A stretch of DNA of 64,000 nt, taken from Alicyclobacillus tolerans (lineage in GTDB: Bacteria; Bacillota; Bacilli; Alicyclobacillales; Alicyclobacillaceae). This document shows positions 17,451-25,893 of the stretch, piece after piece. The DNA lies in NCBI RefSeq assembly GCF_001447355.1, contig NZ_JXBW01000004.1:108805-172804 (forward strand), in the 5' to 3' direction. Both the position numbers and the translations under genes were made by a program. Within the stretch, counting starts at the first letter, position 1, and each line of letters starts with the position of its first letter. The notes under the pieces are model-generated. The model searched no databases and was not told the origin of the DNA. It worked only from the letters and a program-made list of their open reading frames with translations.

Positions 17451-17640
17451 TCATGATGTACTGGTTCCTGATGTATTGGTTCCTGATGTACTGGTTCCTT
17501 ATGTACTGGTTCCTGATGTACAGGTTCCTGATGTACTGGTTCCTTATGTACTGGTTCCTGATGTACTGGTTGCTGATGTACTGGTTCCTGATGGACTGGT
17601 TCCCGATGCACTTGTTCCTGACGCATTGTTTCCTGCCGTA
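17386..17640 (-). repeat. Seventeen 15-bp tandem units with three nonsense units
   Basis: Seventeen consecutive 15-base units (plus-strand consensus CTGGTTCCTGATGTA), which on the minus strand encode the pentapeptide S-G-T-S-T, a flexible and possibly O-glycosylated linker. Units at 17386-17580 are nearly identical; those at 17581-17640 are more diverged and look older. Units 5, 8 and 11 carry TGA, TAA and TAA in the protein frame; the two TAA units are identical, as if one mutated unit was copied. Confidence 0.95.
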
Positions 17641-18860
17641 CTTGGACTTGTCTCTCTTGGAAGCCCGGGCAGGGATCCCTGCACACCCGTTCCTTGCACA
17701 GCGCTAACCGTACCCGTTCCAACCACGGTGACCGTAGCACTCGTCGACGCAATGGTCCCTACGTTGCCGTTCACAACTAGATTTACAGAAGCTTTTCCAG
17801 TTACATTCACGGTTGTCACACTGGCACCTTGCTGCACAGTAACCGCCGCACCACTTTCGGATACCTGGACATTGTTGACTTGAGTGCCAGGCTGCACAAC
17901 GACATTGGCACTGGCCGCGACAATTACATCGGGAAAGGGAGTCGTACCTGAAAGCATAATCGATGGTGCGGACTCTATCAGCAAGTCACCAAGCGTACCA
18001 CTGGCATTATCCAAGGATACAGCGTATTTTTCACTTGGCCCAATCTCAGTCGTCTGAATAGCGGTCCCACCATTCGCCACGATATGAACAGGGCTAGAGC
18101 TCGCTACGACGAGTTGCGGCGCAGCGACACCGTCCAGATGGATAGAGTGAGTAGCACCGGATTCTACAACAATCTGCCCTGTGACCGTAACATTCTTCAA
18201 AGTAACATCGCCATTCGATCCAGGGTTTAAATACACATTCCCGTTAATCCGTGCATTTTGAATGCGCGTGTTGGTACCAAGGACAATGACATTTCCATTG
18301 ACATCGGTTGGAGATGCAGCATCACCGAGAGATTGATTTCGGTTTAGTATTTTTGGAAACGCACCCTTCGGCTGCAAAGACCACACATGTCCATTCCAAG
18401 CTGTAGACAAGTTGAGCTGAGTCGTTAAAAAGGTGAAATACCAGATTGGGAAGAATACAGTAGGTTTTTTTGAGGACGGATCGATAGCAACCAATGAATT
18501 AAGGCGGTGAATCAGCTTACCGTTGAGCAAAACACGAGTCGACCCGGTGCCGGCTGCACTCTGCCCGGAACCAACAGGCATACCTTCAGGAGTTGTAATG
18601 TTAAGTGTGTGACTAACACCATCCCACGTTGCATCAAGACCGAGTGACTTCAGCCCCTGCAGGAGATACCATATTGGCATATAGGTAGTTGTAACTTTCC
18701 CATCTTTGGCGACGACGGTTTGCACGTGTGCTGTGTACGATCCTACTTGCAAAGTAGCGGTTGCCCTAGTCTGTACATTGGCCATCGTCACAGGCACATA
18801 AGTCAAGGATCCGAGTGTAATCCCGACGGCTAGGAATGACGGCAAAGAACGCACTCCCAT
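17544..18860 (-). CDS. Surface protein with paired S-layer-type N-terminal motifs and beta-helix-like region; truncated in the repeat linker
   Basis: Signal peptide (LPSFLAVGITLGSLTYVPVTMA), then two copies of a ~30-residue motif at about 60-88 (YMPIWYLLQGLKSLGLDATW) and 136-161 (FFPIWYFTFLTTQLNLSTAW), also found in the S-layer-like protein at 35307-36239. Residues ~190-400 form short repeating beta strands (NGNVIVLGTNTRIQNARING, then VYLNPGSNGDVTLKNVTV), suggestive of a right-handed beta helix. The frame then enters the SGTST repeats and stops at TAA 17544-17546. GGGGGG precedes the ATG. The intact gene would continue into FN3-like modules to 16374. Probably an S-layer-associated adhesin; downstream of it lie a terminator and a TPR lipoprotein. 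Function is inferred. Confidence 0.75.
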   Translation of the reverse strand: MGVRSLPSFLAVGITLGSLTYVPVTMANVQTRATATLQVGSYTAHVQTVVAKDGKVTTTYMPIWYLLQGLKSLGLDATWDGVSHTLNITTPEGMPVGSGQSAAGTGSTRVLLNGKLIHRLNSLVAIDPSSKKPTVFFPIWYFTFLTTQLNLSTAWNGHVWSLQPKGAFPKILNRNQSLGDAASPTDVNGNVIVLGTNTRIQNARINGNVYLNPGSNGDVTLKNVTVTGQIVVESGATHSIHLDGVAAPQLVVASSSPVHIVANGGTAIQTTEIGPSEKYAVSLDNASGTLGDLLIESAPSIMLSGTTPFPDVIVAASANVVVQPGTQVNNVQVSESGAAVTVQQGASVTTVNVTGKASVNLVVNGNVGTIASTSATVTVVGTGTVSAVQGTGVQGSLPGLPRETSPSTAGNNASGTSASGTSPSGTSTSATSTSGTST

Positions 18861-19235
18861 ACAGCGCCCCCCTTAAAATCAAAATATATGTACGAGAGAT
18901 AAATGATCGCCACCGAATATATCACGCCAGTCATTACCTATCAAGGAGGATTGCGTTGGGTTCACAGATGGGTGGCCACTTGTCGGCTTAGTGGCGACGA
19001 TGCCCAAGATTTAATCCGCTTGTGGTTGGGCGCCTTAACCTTCTCGCTACCCCAAGTGCCGAGGCTATCTGCTTGAAAAGAGTGCACTGAACACTAGACT
19101 GCTGGAAGTGCGCATATGTGCCAATTGCCCCACGACACTCCCCCGACTCCCTATATGACAGGCCTCGCGGGGAGTGAGAAGCAAAGAGCATACCCAGCAC
19201 AACCAGTTAAGCAGAGTGTTATACTGAACGCTCTA
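18861..19235. other. Intergenic region with no recognisable gene
   Basis: 375 bases between the rml operon end and the surface-protein start. An AAGGAGG at about 18943 on the plus strand is followed only by a very short frame. I see no clear terminator for the rml operon, no tRNA and no repeat. Confidence 0.5.
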
Positions 19236-19781
19236 TCAGAAATTCATCTCCGCCTCGCAAAACCGCGGGTGTTTTGCATCCTTTTCTGACAGTACCGCCT
19301 TCGTCGTAGGCCATGGAATACCTAGATCCGGGTCGTCCCATAGGATGCCTCGGTCATGTTCGGGTGAATAATAAGAATCAACCTTGTACATCACGTGTGT
19401 GTTGGGGACAAGCGTACAAAATCCGTGCGCAAAGCCTTTCGGCACATAAAGCTGCCTGTGATTGTCTGCAGTCAAAATCACTGCAACCCAGCGGCCAAAC
19501 GATGAGGAGTGGCGACGGATGTCGGGGACTACATCATAAATGGCACCTTGTGCGACACGTACCAGCTTTGTCTGCGCTGCGGGTTGTAATTGATAGTGTA
19601 AGCCTCGCACTGTTCCGGCGACAGCCGAATACGAGTGGTTATCTTGAATAAAATCCTCGTCTACACCCAGTGATGAAAATCCTTTCCGATTGTAACTTTC
19701 CGTGAAAAAGCCACGCCCGTCGCCAAACACATCGGGCTCTATCAGAAACACGCCTTCAATCCCCGTCTCAATTCTTTTCAT
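19236..19781 (-). CDS. rfbC: dTDP-4-dehydrorhamnose 3,5-epimerase
   Basis: RmlC converts dTDP-4-keto-6-deoxyglucose to the L-lyxo form, the third step to dTDP-L-rhamnose. The cupin carries RGLHYQ with the catalytic His, GRWVAVILTADNHRQLYVP and GFAHGFCTL, and has ~181 residues, the usual length. The start is ATG 19781 behind GGAGGGAGG, which overlaps the end of rfbD by 14 bases; the frame is open to 19826 but that extension lies inside rfbD. It is the last gene of the rmlA-B-D-C series feeding the glycan locus. Confidence 0.95.
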   Translation of the reverse strand: MKRIETGIEGVFLIEPDVFGDGRGFFTESYNRKGFSSLGVDEDFIQDNHSYSAVAGTVRGLHYQLQPAAQTKLVRVAQGAIYDVVPDIRRHSSSFGRWVAVILTADNHRQLYVPKGFAHGFCTLVPNTHVMYKVDSYYSPEHDRGILWDDPDLGIPWPTTKAVLSEKDAKHPRFCEAEMNF

Positions 19782-20631
19782 AATAGACCTCCCTCCACTC
19801 CTGCATAAAGGCCTGTAGTGCATCACGCCATGGCCGTAAAGGCTCGAACCCAGAGGCGATGAGCATTGTCTGACCTAAAACCGAATATTTCGGTCTTGGG
19901 GCCGGCCTTGGAAATTCATCGGTCGTGCACGGAACGACCGGTGTTCGCAGACCCGCCTCCTTCAAAATGGCTTCCGCGAACTCGTACCATGAACACTGGC
20001 CACTATTTGTAGCGTGGTAAACTCCATAAGCCTCAGTCGCTACAAGATCTAGTAAGAAACGAGATAAATCCTTCGTATACGTTGGTGAGCCAGTTTGATC
20101 CGCCACAACTTTTAAGCGCTCGAGTTGCTCGGCCATTTTCAAAATTGTCTTCACAAAGTTACCGCCATAGCAGCCAAATACCCATGAAGTACGAACAATA
20201 AACCACCGGGTGGACAAGCCTTGAACCAGTAATTCTCCAGCGCGTTTCGACTTGCCATAGACGGATGTAGGGTTTGTATTGTCATACTCACCGTATGGAC
20301 CGTCGGCATCCCCATCAAATACATAGTCTGTACTGATGTAGCACAACTTTGCTCCCGTTTCCTCCGCGACTATCGCCACATTTCGCGTCCCCAATGCATT
20401 CACCCGATACGCACTTTCAGGATCCGACTCCGCCAAGTCCACAGCCGTATAGGCGGCCGCATGTATGACTACATCCGGTTGCAACTCACGGACTTTCGAA
20501 CGAACCAACGTGATATCCGTGATATCCATCTCCTGATGCGAAAGCCCAATGACTTCGACACCATTCCTTTGAGGATAGCGAACAAGTTCTTTACCCAGTT
20601 GTCCACTCGCACCCGTCACAAGTACTCTCAA
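19768..20631 (-). CDS. rfbD: dTDP-4-dehydrorhamnose reductase
   Basis: RmlD, an NADPH-dependent extended short-chain reductase performing the last step to dTDP-L-rhamnose. It has the GASGQLGKEL nucleotide motif at residues 7-16, STDYVFDG, the catalytic Tyr-x3-Lys in VYGKSKRAGE, and GTRNVAI/YISTDYVF as expected for the family. 287 residues, normal. It overlaps rfbB by four bases (ATGA), consistent with translational coupling. Confidence 0.95.
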   Translation of the reverse strand: MRVLVTGASGQLGKELVRYPQRNGVEVIGLSHQEMDITDITLVRSKVRELQPDVVIHAAAYTAVDLAESDPESAYRVNALGTRNVAIVAEETGAKLCYISTDYVFDGDADGPYGEYDNTNPTSVYGKSKRAGELLVQGLSTRWFIVRTSWVFGCYGGNFVKTILKMAEQLERLKVVADQTGSPTYTKDLSRFLLDLVATEAYGVYHATNSGQCSWYEFAEAILKEAGLRTPVVPCTTDEFPRPAPRPKYSVLGQTMLIASGFEPLRPWRDALQAFMQEWREVYYEKN

Positions 20632-21653
20632 AAGCGGCTCTCCCCCAATCGGGCACCGTACATCTTCTCGTAATAGTTCCGATACGTACCATCACGCACA
20701 GCGACCCACCACTCGCGATGATTGAGATAGCACTCGATAGTCTCGGAGATACCCGATTCAAATGTGTAGCGTGGCTTCCAACCAAGCTCGGCACGAATTT
20801 TGCGTGCGTCGATGGCATAGCGCCGATCATGCCCTGGTCTGTCCGCGATGTGACGAATCAAAGACTCAGGCTTGCCCAAATACTTCAGGACAGTTCGCAC
20901 AATGTCGAGGTTAGTCCGCTCGTTGTTCCCGCCAATGTTATACACCTCTCCGCCTTTACCTTGGCGCATGACAAGATCAATGCCAGCACAGTGGTCCCAG
21001 ACATGGAGCCAATCGCGAACTCGCGGTCCGTCGCCATACACAGGTAACGGTTTGTCCTCAAGAGCGTTGATGATCATGAGCGGAATTAACTTCTCAGGAA
21101 ACTGGTAAGGACCGTAGTTATTGGAGCAACGGGTAATATTGACATCCATCCCATAGGTCTCGTGATAAGCGCGCACAATCAGATCTGCGCTAGCTTTGCT
21201 TGCGGAGTAGGGACTGTTTGGCTGTATAGGCGTCGTTTCCGTGAAAGCATCATCATCTGGGGCGAGAGTTCCGTAGACCTCGTCTGTTGACACCTGGACG
21301 AACTTTTTGACGCCGTACTTTTTCGCCGCGTCGAGAAGGACTTGTGTCCCCATGACATTTGTTCGCACAAACGCGCTTGGATCCAGAATACTCCGATCTA
21401 CATGCGACTCCGCCGCGAAGTTGACAATTACATCAAAGCCTTGCTCAACGAGCGGCTCAATCTCGTTCGCATTTGTGATATCGGCCTTAACAAATGCATA
21501 CTGCTTTGCGTCTACGTCCCTAAGGTTATCCAAGTTCCCTGCGTAGGTTAAAGCATCAATATTGACAATCTGGTCTTCCGGATGCGAAGACCGCATATAG
21601 CGAATGAAGTTACTACCAATGAATCCGGCTCCGCCAGTAATCAAGATTCTCAT
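20628..21653 (-). CDS. rfbB: dTDP-glucose 4,6-dehydratase
   Basis: RmlB oxidises and dehydrates dTDP-glucose to the 4-keto-6-deoxy sugar, with tightly bound NAD. The N-terminal GGAGFIGSNFIRY motif, VSTDEVYGTL, the catalytic pair in NSPYSASKASADL (Tyr-x3-Lys) and RCSNNYGPYQFPEKLIP are all present. 341 residues. Second gene of the rhamnose precursor operon. Confidence 0.96.
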   Translation of the reverse strand: MRILITGGAGFIGSNFIRYMRSSHPEDQIVNIDALTYAGNLDNLRDVDAKQYAFVKADITNANEIEPLVEQGFDVIVNFAAESHVDRSILDPSAFVRTNVMGTQVLLDAAKKYGVKKFVQVSTDEVYGTLAPDDDAFTETTPIQPNSPYSASKASADLIVRAYHETYGMDVNITRCSNNYGPYQFPEKLIPLMIINALEDKPLPVYGDGPRVRDWLHVWDHCAGIDLVMRQGKGGEVYNIGGNNERTNLDIVRTVLKYLGKPESLIRHIADRPGHDRRYAIDARKIRAELGWKPRYTFESGISETIECYLNHREWWVAVRDGTYRNYYEKMYGARLGESRF

Positions 21654-21689
21654 TGCGCCACCTCGAACATCTATGTGTAAAAACCTTTG

Positions 21690-22445
21690 TTATAGACTAC
21701 CATTATCATATGGAGGGCCATAAAGAATGCTTTGGGCAAGTTCATGCGCTCTCGCCAACGACTTGTGGGTACCGGCATCCGTCCACCAGCCCTGAAGCAC
21801 GTCATACGTAAGCAACCCTCGCCGCAGGTACTCATTATTGACATCTGTGATTTCGAGCTCGCCGCGAGCCGAGGGCTTCAGCGTTCGAATAATACTGAAA
21901 ACGTCCGAGTCATACATATAGATACCAGTAACAGCATAGGAGCTCTTTGGTTTCGTTGGTTTTTCTTCAATACCTACAATGTGATCTCCGTCAAGCTCTG
22001 GTACACCATAACGCTCGGGATCATGCACTTCTTTGATCAATATCTTAGCCCCGTGTCGTTGCTGGTGAAATCGATGCACATATGGTGAAATATCATCTTC
22101 AAATACATTATCCCCAAGAATGACAACGAGTTGATCCTTACCAACAAACTCTTCCGCAAGTCCCAATGCCTGCGCGATACCACCCGCCTGATCCTGAACG
22201 CGATAGGTAAATTCAGCCCCAAAGGCATGACCGCTTCCTAACAAGTTCACCACGTCACCCATATGTTCCTTACCGGTGACCACTAGGATATCCCGTATAT
22301 CGGAGGAGATAAACTTATTGATGGCATGATAAATCATTGGATATTTCCCAACAGGCAGGAGATGTTTATTTGTGATTTTTGTAAGCGGGTACAAGCGAGA
22401 TCCTGTCCCGCCGGCTAAAATTACGCCTTTCATCCGAGTCCCCAT
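21690..22445 (-). CDS. rfbA: Glucose-1-phosphate thymidylyltransferase
   Basis: RmlA makes dTDP-glucose from glucose 1-phosphate and dTTP. It shows GVILAGGTGSRLYPLTKITNK near the start, LLPVGKYPMIYHAI, LGDNVFEDDI and the metal-binding EITDVNNEYL. At 251 residues it belongs to the shorter class that lacks part of the C-terminal allosteric extension of the enterobacterial enzyme (~290). The ATG at 22445 follows GAGGGG by seven bases; a second ATG four codons later is possible. First gene of the rml operon. Confidence 0.94.
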   Translation of the reverse strand: MGTRMKGVILAGGTGSRLYPLTKITNKHLLPVGKYPMIYHAINKFISSDIRDILVVTGKEHMGDVVNLLGSGHAFGAEFTYRVQDQAGGIAQALGLAEEFVGKDQLVVILGDNVFEDDISPYVHRFHQQRHGAKILIKEVHDPERYGVPELDGDHIVGIEEKPTKPKSSYAVTGIYMYDSDVFSIIRTLKPSARGELEITDVNNEYLRRGLLTYDVLQGWWTDAGTHKSLARAHELAQSILYGPPYDNGSL

Positions 22446-22624
22446 CAGTACGCCCCTCTCAGAACCCTACAAATTAGGTATGCTCATCGACAAAATTATC
22501 ATAGCCGTAACCGAACTATTTAAAGTGATCCACGCAGTGCGACCGTCACGCCTTTTCAAAGAAGCTATTCCGCATTGTGATCGATAACCTCGCCCCGTTT
22601 CGCCCCCCGTGTGCCCAAACATGC

Positions 22625-23680
22625 TTAAGCCAGCACCCTACTTAACTCTTCGTCAAAAAAAATCGATTTAACAACCTTATCATGGATCACCTCCAAACCT
22701 TTGGAGTAAGAGCTCCTACCCGTTCCAAGTGAACGTTTGGCATCATCCTCTATCGCCCAAGTGAGAAGCCCTACTGTTGAATGACTTTCCAACAGGTTGA
22801 ATACAACCCTTAAGTCGCGCCTCGTGTGGTAAGTGCACCACAACTCAAAGATTGCACCGAGGGCTTCCTCGCTATGAATATTTTCGCTTTTTAGCAACTC
22901 CGCTAGCTTAACCTCCACCCCGTGGTCCACATTGTTGAAAGAGCGAAGTGTTCCACCTGTGAGATGCGCCACTGCACGACTTGAGTCAAAGCTAAAGTCT
23001 TCTTTATCGAGTGTTAGGAAAGGACTGTAATAGGGATCATCAATGATGTACTTGCTCCATTTTGCCCTAAGCATGTCCATCTCCCACTTTGTGACTCGAG
23101 GATCACGGGATGCAGACTCGTGGTGAATAAGCTGGGCATGTGGAGTTACCAAGTTTCTGTAGCCCAGTTCAAACACCCTAATGCAAAAGTCAACATCATT
23201 ATAAGTGACTGGGAAATCAATCTGGTCAAAACCACCGGCCTCACTGAAAATGTGTTTTTGAACAGCTAGACACGCTCCTGTCACAGCTAGGTAATTCCTA
23301 ACAGAGATCAAACTTCCAAAGTAACCGGGACTCGAATTAGGAAATCCTCGATGTGGGTGCGCCGCCGCTCCCCCGAGGCCCACGGCGATTCCTGAATGTT
23401 GAATGCGCCCGTTTGGATAAAGAAGCTTCGCTCCTACACACCCGACACCAGGCCGAGTTGCATGAGAAACCAACCCCTTTAGCCAATCCCGTGTAGTGAC
23501 CTCTATATCGTTGTTCAAGAAAACCAAAACATCCCCTGACGCATGTGCTGCACCGACGTTGTTTAAACGAGAATGATTAAACTGGCCATCGTCGCGAACG
23601 ACGGCAATCCCTTTGTCGCTTAAACACTGTAAAAATTTCAGGGTTATGGAATCACGACTTCCATTGTCGACGACCATCAA
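22625..23680 (-). pseudogene. Family 2 glycosyltransferase, second catalytic domain and C-terminus of a broken tandem enzyme
   Basis: It carries most of a GT-A rhamnosyltransferase-like domain: VVDNGSRDS at the start, GDVLVFLNNDIEV (the DxD-type motif), KLLYPNGRIQHSGIAVGLGG, the cysteine-containing TGACLAVQKHIFSEAGGFD and YNDVDFCIRVFELGYRN, then a ~130-residue tail. Such sequences are normally the second domain of a ~800-residue two-domain enzyme, and the first domain is encoded just upstream. Here the first ATG is inside the domain, after the strand that should begin it; the codons before it contain a TAA (RTD then stop). Intact homologues would use sugar nucleotides to extend the surface glycan. 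Confidence 0.8.
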
Positions 23681-24046
23681 CTCATAATTCTTTTAGTCGG
23701 TTCGCGTCAGTGGACTGTTAGCACACTGATGCAGTAAGTCGTGATTACATTACCTTGGACTATTTACAGTGTTTAAGCCACAAAGGGATTGCCGCCGTTC
23801 GCGACGATGGCCAGTTTAATCATTCCCGTTTAAACAACGTCGGTGCAGCACATGCGTTGTTTAAACGAGAATGATTAAACTGGCCATGGTCGCGAACGAC
23901 GGCAAACCCTTTGTCGCTTAACCACTGTAAATAGTTCAAGTTCATTTAATCACGACTTCCATTGTCGACGACTATCAACTCATAATTCTTGTAGTCGGTT
24001 CGCGTCAGTATACTGTTAACACACTGATGCAGTAAGTCTTGTCGGT
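23556..24046. repeat. Direct-inverted-direct triplication inside the glycosyltransferase gene
   Basis: Three diverged copies of one coding segment. Copy A (about 23556-23740) and copy C (about 23866-24046) are in the gene orientation; copy B (about 23742-23858) is inverted between them. On the plus strand B reads RDYITLDYLQCLSHKGIA, then VRDDGQFNHSRLNNVGAAHA, matching A and C read on the minus strand. A and C differ at many positions, including a TAC codon in C that is TAA in A and a TAA in C where A has TCC. The layout fits template switching at a fork. Confidence 0.88.
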
Positions 24047-24871
24047 CCCTTTTACATATAATAATGGGAACTTTAGGTTCGGAAGAGAGATTATAGTACA
24101 TATAATAATGGAAACTTTAGGTTCGGAAGAGAGATTATACGTCACCCGGTAGTAACCATCTATGCCGGCTTGCTCAACGCTTGCACTAACCCTATTATGC
24201 GATAAATGCTCCTCTAGCGCACGGCGTCCCCGTTCGTACGCATATGGCTTCGTGTTTGACGCAAGGGCAACCGACCCCTCAATCATTCGCCAGTGGTAGG
24301 CTATGTAGCGGACGTGCCCGATTTTATCGGTCAGAGCTGACGCACGAAGAATCAGGTCGTAGTCTTGGGAACCGTCAAAATCGCTCCTCAAACCGCCTAC
24401 TCGTTTTAGAAAATCAGCCCTATAAAGACAGAAATGGGTGATATAGTTATGCGAATACAAAAGGTCAGGTGACCAATCTGGCTTGCAGAATGGATCGCTT
24501 CTTCTACCGCGGGAATCAATCTTATCTTCATCGGTGTATATCACATCATAGGGCGCTTCCTGTATCTTGCGGACAACCATTTCTATCGCCCGAGGATCCA
24601 ACTCGTCGTCGTGGTCTAGAAACCCAACATAATCACCCGTGGCCAACCCGATCGCTAAATTACTCGCATTGGAAATACCAGTACTGCCAGCTGAACAGAC
24701 AACTTTGACCCTTTTATCACGAAGTTGATATGAGGCAAGCAGAGACGCAATTTCCTCGTCTGCAGGGAAGTCATTGCATATGCAAAGTTCAATATTAGGA
24801 TAGGACTGACGGAGAACAGAGTCTACAGCTAGTCGTAAATATTCTGGCTTAACACGGTATACGGGCATCAC
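24005..24871 (-). pseudogene. Family 2 glycosyltransferase, first domain of the broken tandem enzyme
   Basis: The first GT-A domain: IVMPVYRVKPEYLRLAVDS, NDFPADEEI, VGFLDHDDELDP with the DxD-type motif, YTDEDKID, then FDGSQDYDLILRA and AYHWRMIEGS. The real sequence ends at SSEPKVSIIICT; the last ~28 residues are a frameshift product of the 44-bp duplication. Upstream, in the same frame, two TAA codons separate it from its natural N-terminus. Without the lesions it would join the domain at 22625-23680 as one enzyme of the surface-glycan pathway, lying between the ABC exporter and the rml operon. Confidence 0.8.
24052..24139 (-). repeat. 44-bp tandem duplication causing a frameshift
   Basis: Two 44-base copies (24139-24096 and 24095-24052) with about two mismatches. 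Read through the first copy the protein runs SSEPKVSIIICT, and the second copy is then out of frame. In the correct frame the second copy gives SSEPKVPIIICKRDRQDLL, the expected start of the second glycosyltransferase domain. Confidence 0.9.
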
Positions 24872-24889
24872 GATAGAAATTAAACACTT

Positions 24890-25135
24890 TTAATCATCGT
24901 CCTCCCCACTGATAGTCGCATCAGCGGCCGTTACAACTGAATTCTCCATTTACCTTACGAACCGCTGATAGCCCCACGTCTCCTGAGTGCTGAGACGAAG
25001 CTTTACTACTGAAGCAGTACCCATTATGCCTCTTTTGCGGACGGAGCCGGCGAGTTTTCTCCATTCACTCATCTTCGAGACTCTATATATAATTTCCCTA
25101 ATGTACCGAATTGCTCCCATGCAAATACACCTCAC
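24890..25135 (-). pseudogene. N-terminal segment of the same glycosyltransferase, with two in-frame TAA codons
   Basis: Reads 61 basic residues (IRYIREIIYRVSKMSEWRKL, then ETWGYQRFVR), then TAA at 24950-24952, 19 codons (MENSVVTAADATISGEDDD), TAA at 24890-24892, and straight on in the same frame into KCLISIVMPVYRV. The basic helical part ending in a YQ-x-[FW] motif resembles the N-terminal extension of tandem GT2 enzymes. I infer one original reading frame; with only context to go on, a separate small peptide is possible. Confidence 0.55.
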
Positions 25136-25141
25136 TAAATC

Positions 25142-25882
25142 TTAAATTGAATTCAGATGCAAGTACGCCTGTATTTGTTCTTTCGCTGTCCCTACACTCG
25201 CCGTGCCATCTCCTTTCAGTAGGAGCACGTTCTCACACAACCGTTGTATGGAAGAAAGATCATGCGACACATACAAGACAGTAACTCCTCCTGCTCGTAG
25301 TTCAGAGATTTTTCTAAGACACTTTTCTTGAAAATTAGAATCTCCCACCGACAGAACCTCGTCCGCAATTAGCACTTCCGGCTGAGAGTGTACAGCTACA
25401 GAAAAAGCCAGACGCATATACATACCCGATGAATAATATTTGACTGGCACGTCAATAAACTTTCCATCTATGCCCGAAAAATCAACGATAGATTCGAGTT
25501 CCCTTTTCAATTCACTCTTGGTAAGGCCTAGAATAGTCCCATAAAGGAATATATTCTCCCTTCCTGTCAGATCAGGTTGGAATCCTGCCCCAACCTCCAA
25601 AAGCGACGATACCCTCCCCTTGACGGAAACAGTCCCTTTGTTCGGATAGAGGATGCCTGCAGCCATTTTGAGTATGGTGCTCTTACCAGCACCATTCGGA
25701 CCAATAATCCCGAAAGTCTCACCCTCAGCGACCGCAAACGTTAAATCGCGCACGACCCCATGTCGGGTATGCTCTCCGTACTTCCTTCCTTTACCCAAGA
25801 CTGACACAATTGCATCTTTAATCCCATTCGTTCTGTGGCCAATCAAGAAATACTTGGTAACTCTATCAAATTCTACAACCAA
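25142..25882 (-). CDS. Polysaccharide ABC exporter, ATP-binding subunit (Wzt/TagH type)
   Basis: Energises export of lipid-linked polysaccharide. Walker A GPNGAGKST at residues 61-69, signature YSSGM at 150-154 (the SSGM variant typical of Wzt/TagH), Walker B VLIADEVLSVGD at about 170-181, and the switch His in YVSHDLSSI. At 246 residues it lacks the C-terminal carbohydrate-binding domain of long Wzt proteins, so export is probably not tied to a terminal sugar cap. It follows the permease gene by 11 bases in the same operon. Confidence 0.92.
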   Translation of the reverse strand: MVVEFDRVTKYFLIGHRTNGIKDAIVSVLGKGRKYGEHTRHGVVRDLTFAVAEGETFGIIGPNGAGKSTILKMAAGILYPNKGTVSVKGRVSSLLEVGAGFQPDLTGRENIFLYGTILGLTKSELKRELESIVDFSGIDGKFIDVPVKYYSSGMYMRLAFSVAVHSQPEVLIADEVLSVGDSNFQEKCLRKISELRAGGVTVLYVSHDLSSIQRLCENVLLLKGDGTASVGTAKEQIQAYLHLNSI

Positions 25883-25893
25883 ACTCCCACCCC

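Noticed and set aside
17386..17640. Possible CRISPR array (also considered at 7681-8037)
   Set aside because: Units are contiguous with no spacers and encode protein repeats; no cas genes nearby.
17227..17883. Plus-strand frames rich in VPDVL or MYWFL and a minus-strand EPVHQ frame
   Set aside because: All are other frames of the 15-bp array. The frame entering from the signal-peptide gene is SGTST, and the flanking unique sequence supports only that one.
23556..24046. Diversity-generating retroelement (template/variable repeat pair)
   Set aside because: Differences between copies are not restricted to adenines, one copy is inverted, and there is no reverse transcriptase gene in the window.
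24950..25135. Independent 61-residue gene
   Set aside because: Same frame as the following glycosyltransferase through two TAA codons and similar in character to the N-terminal extension of tandem GT2 enzymes; treated as part of that broken gene.
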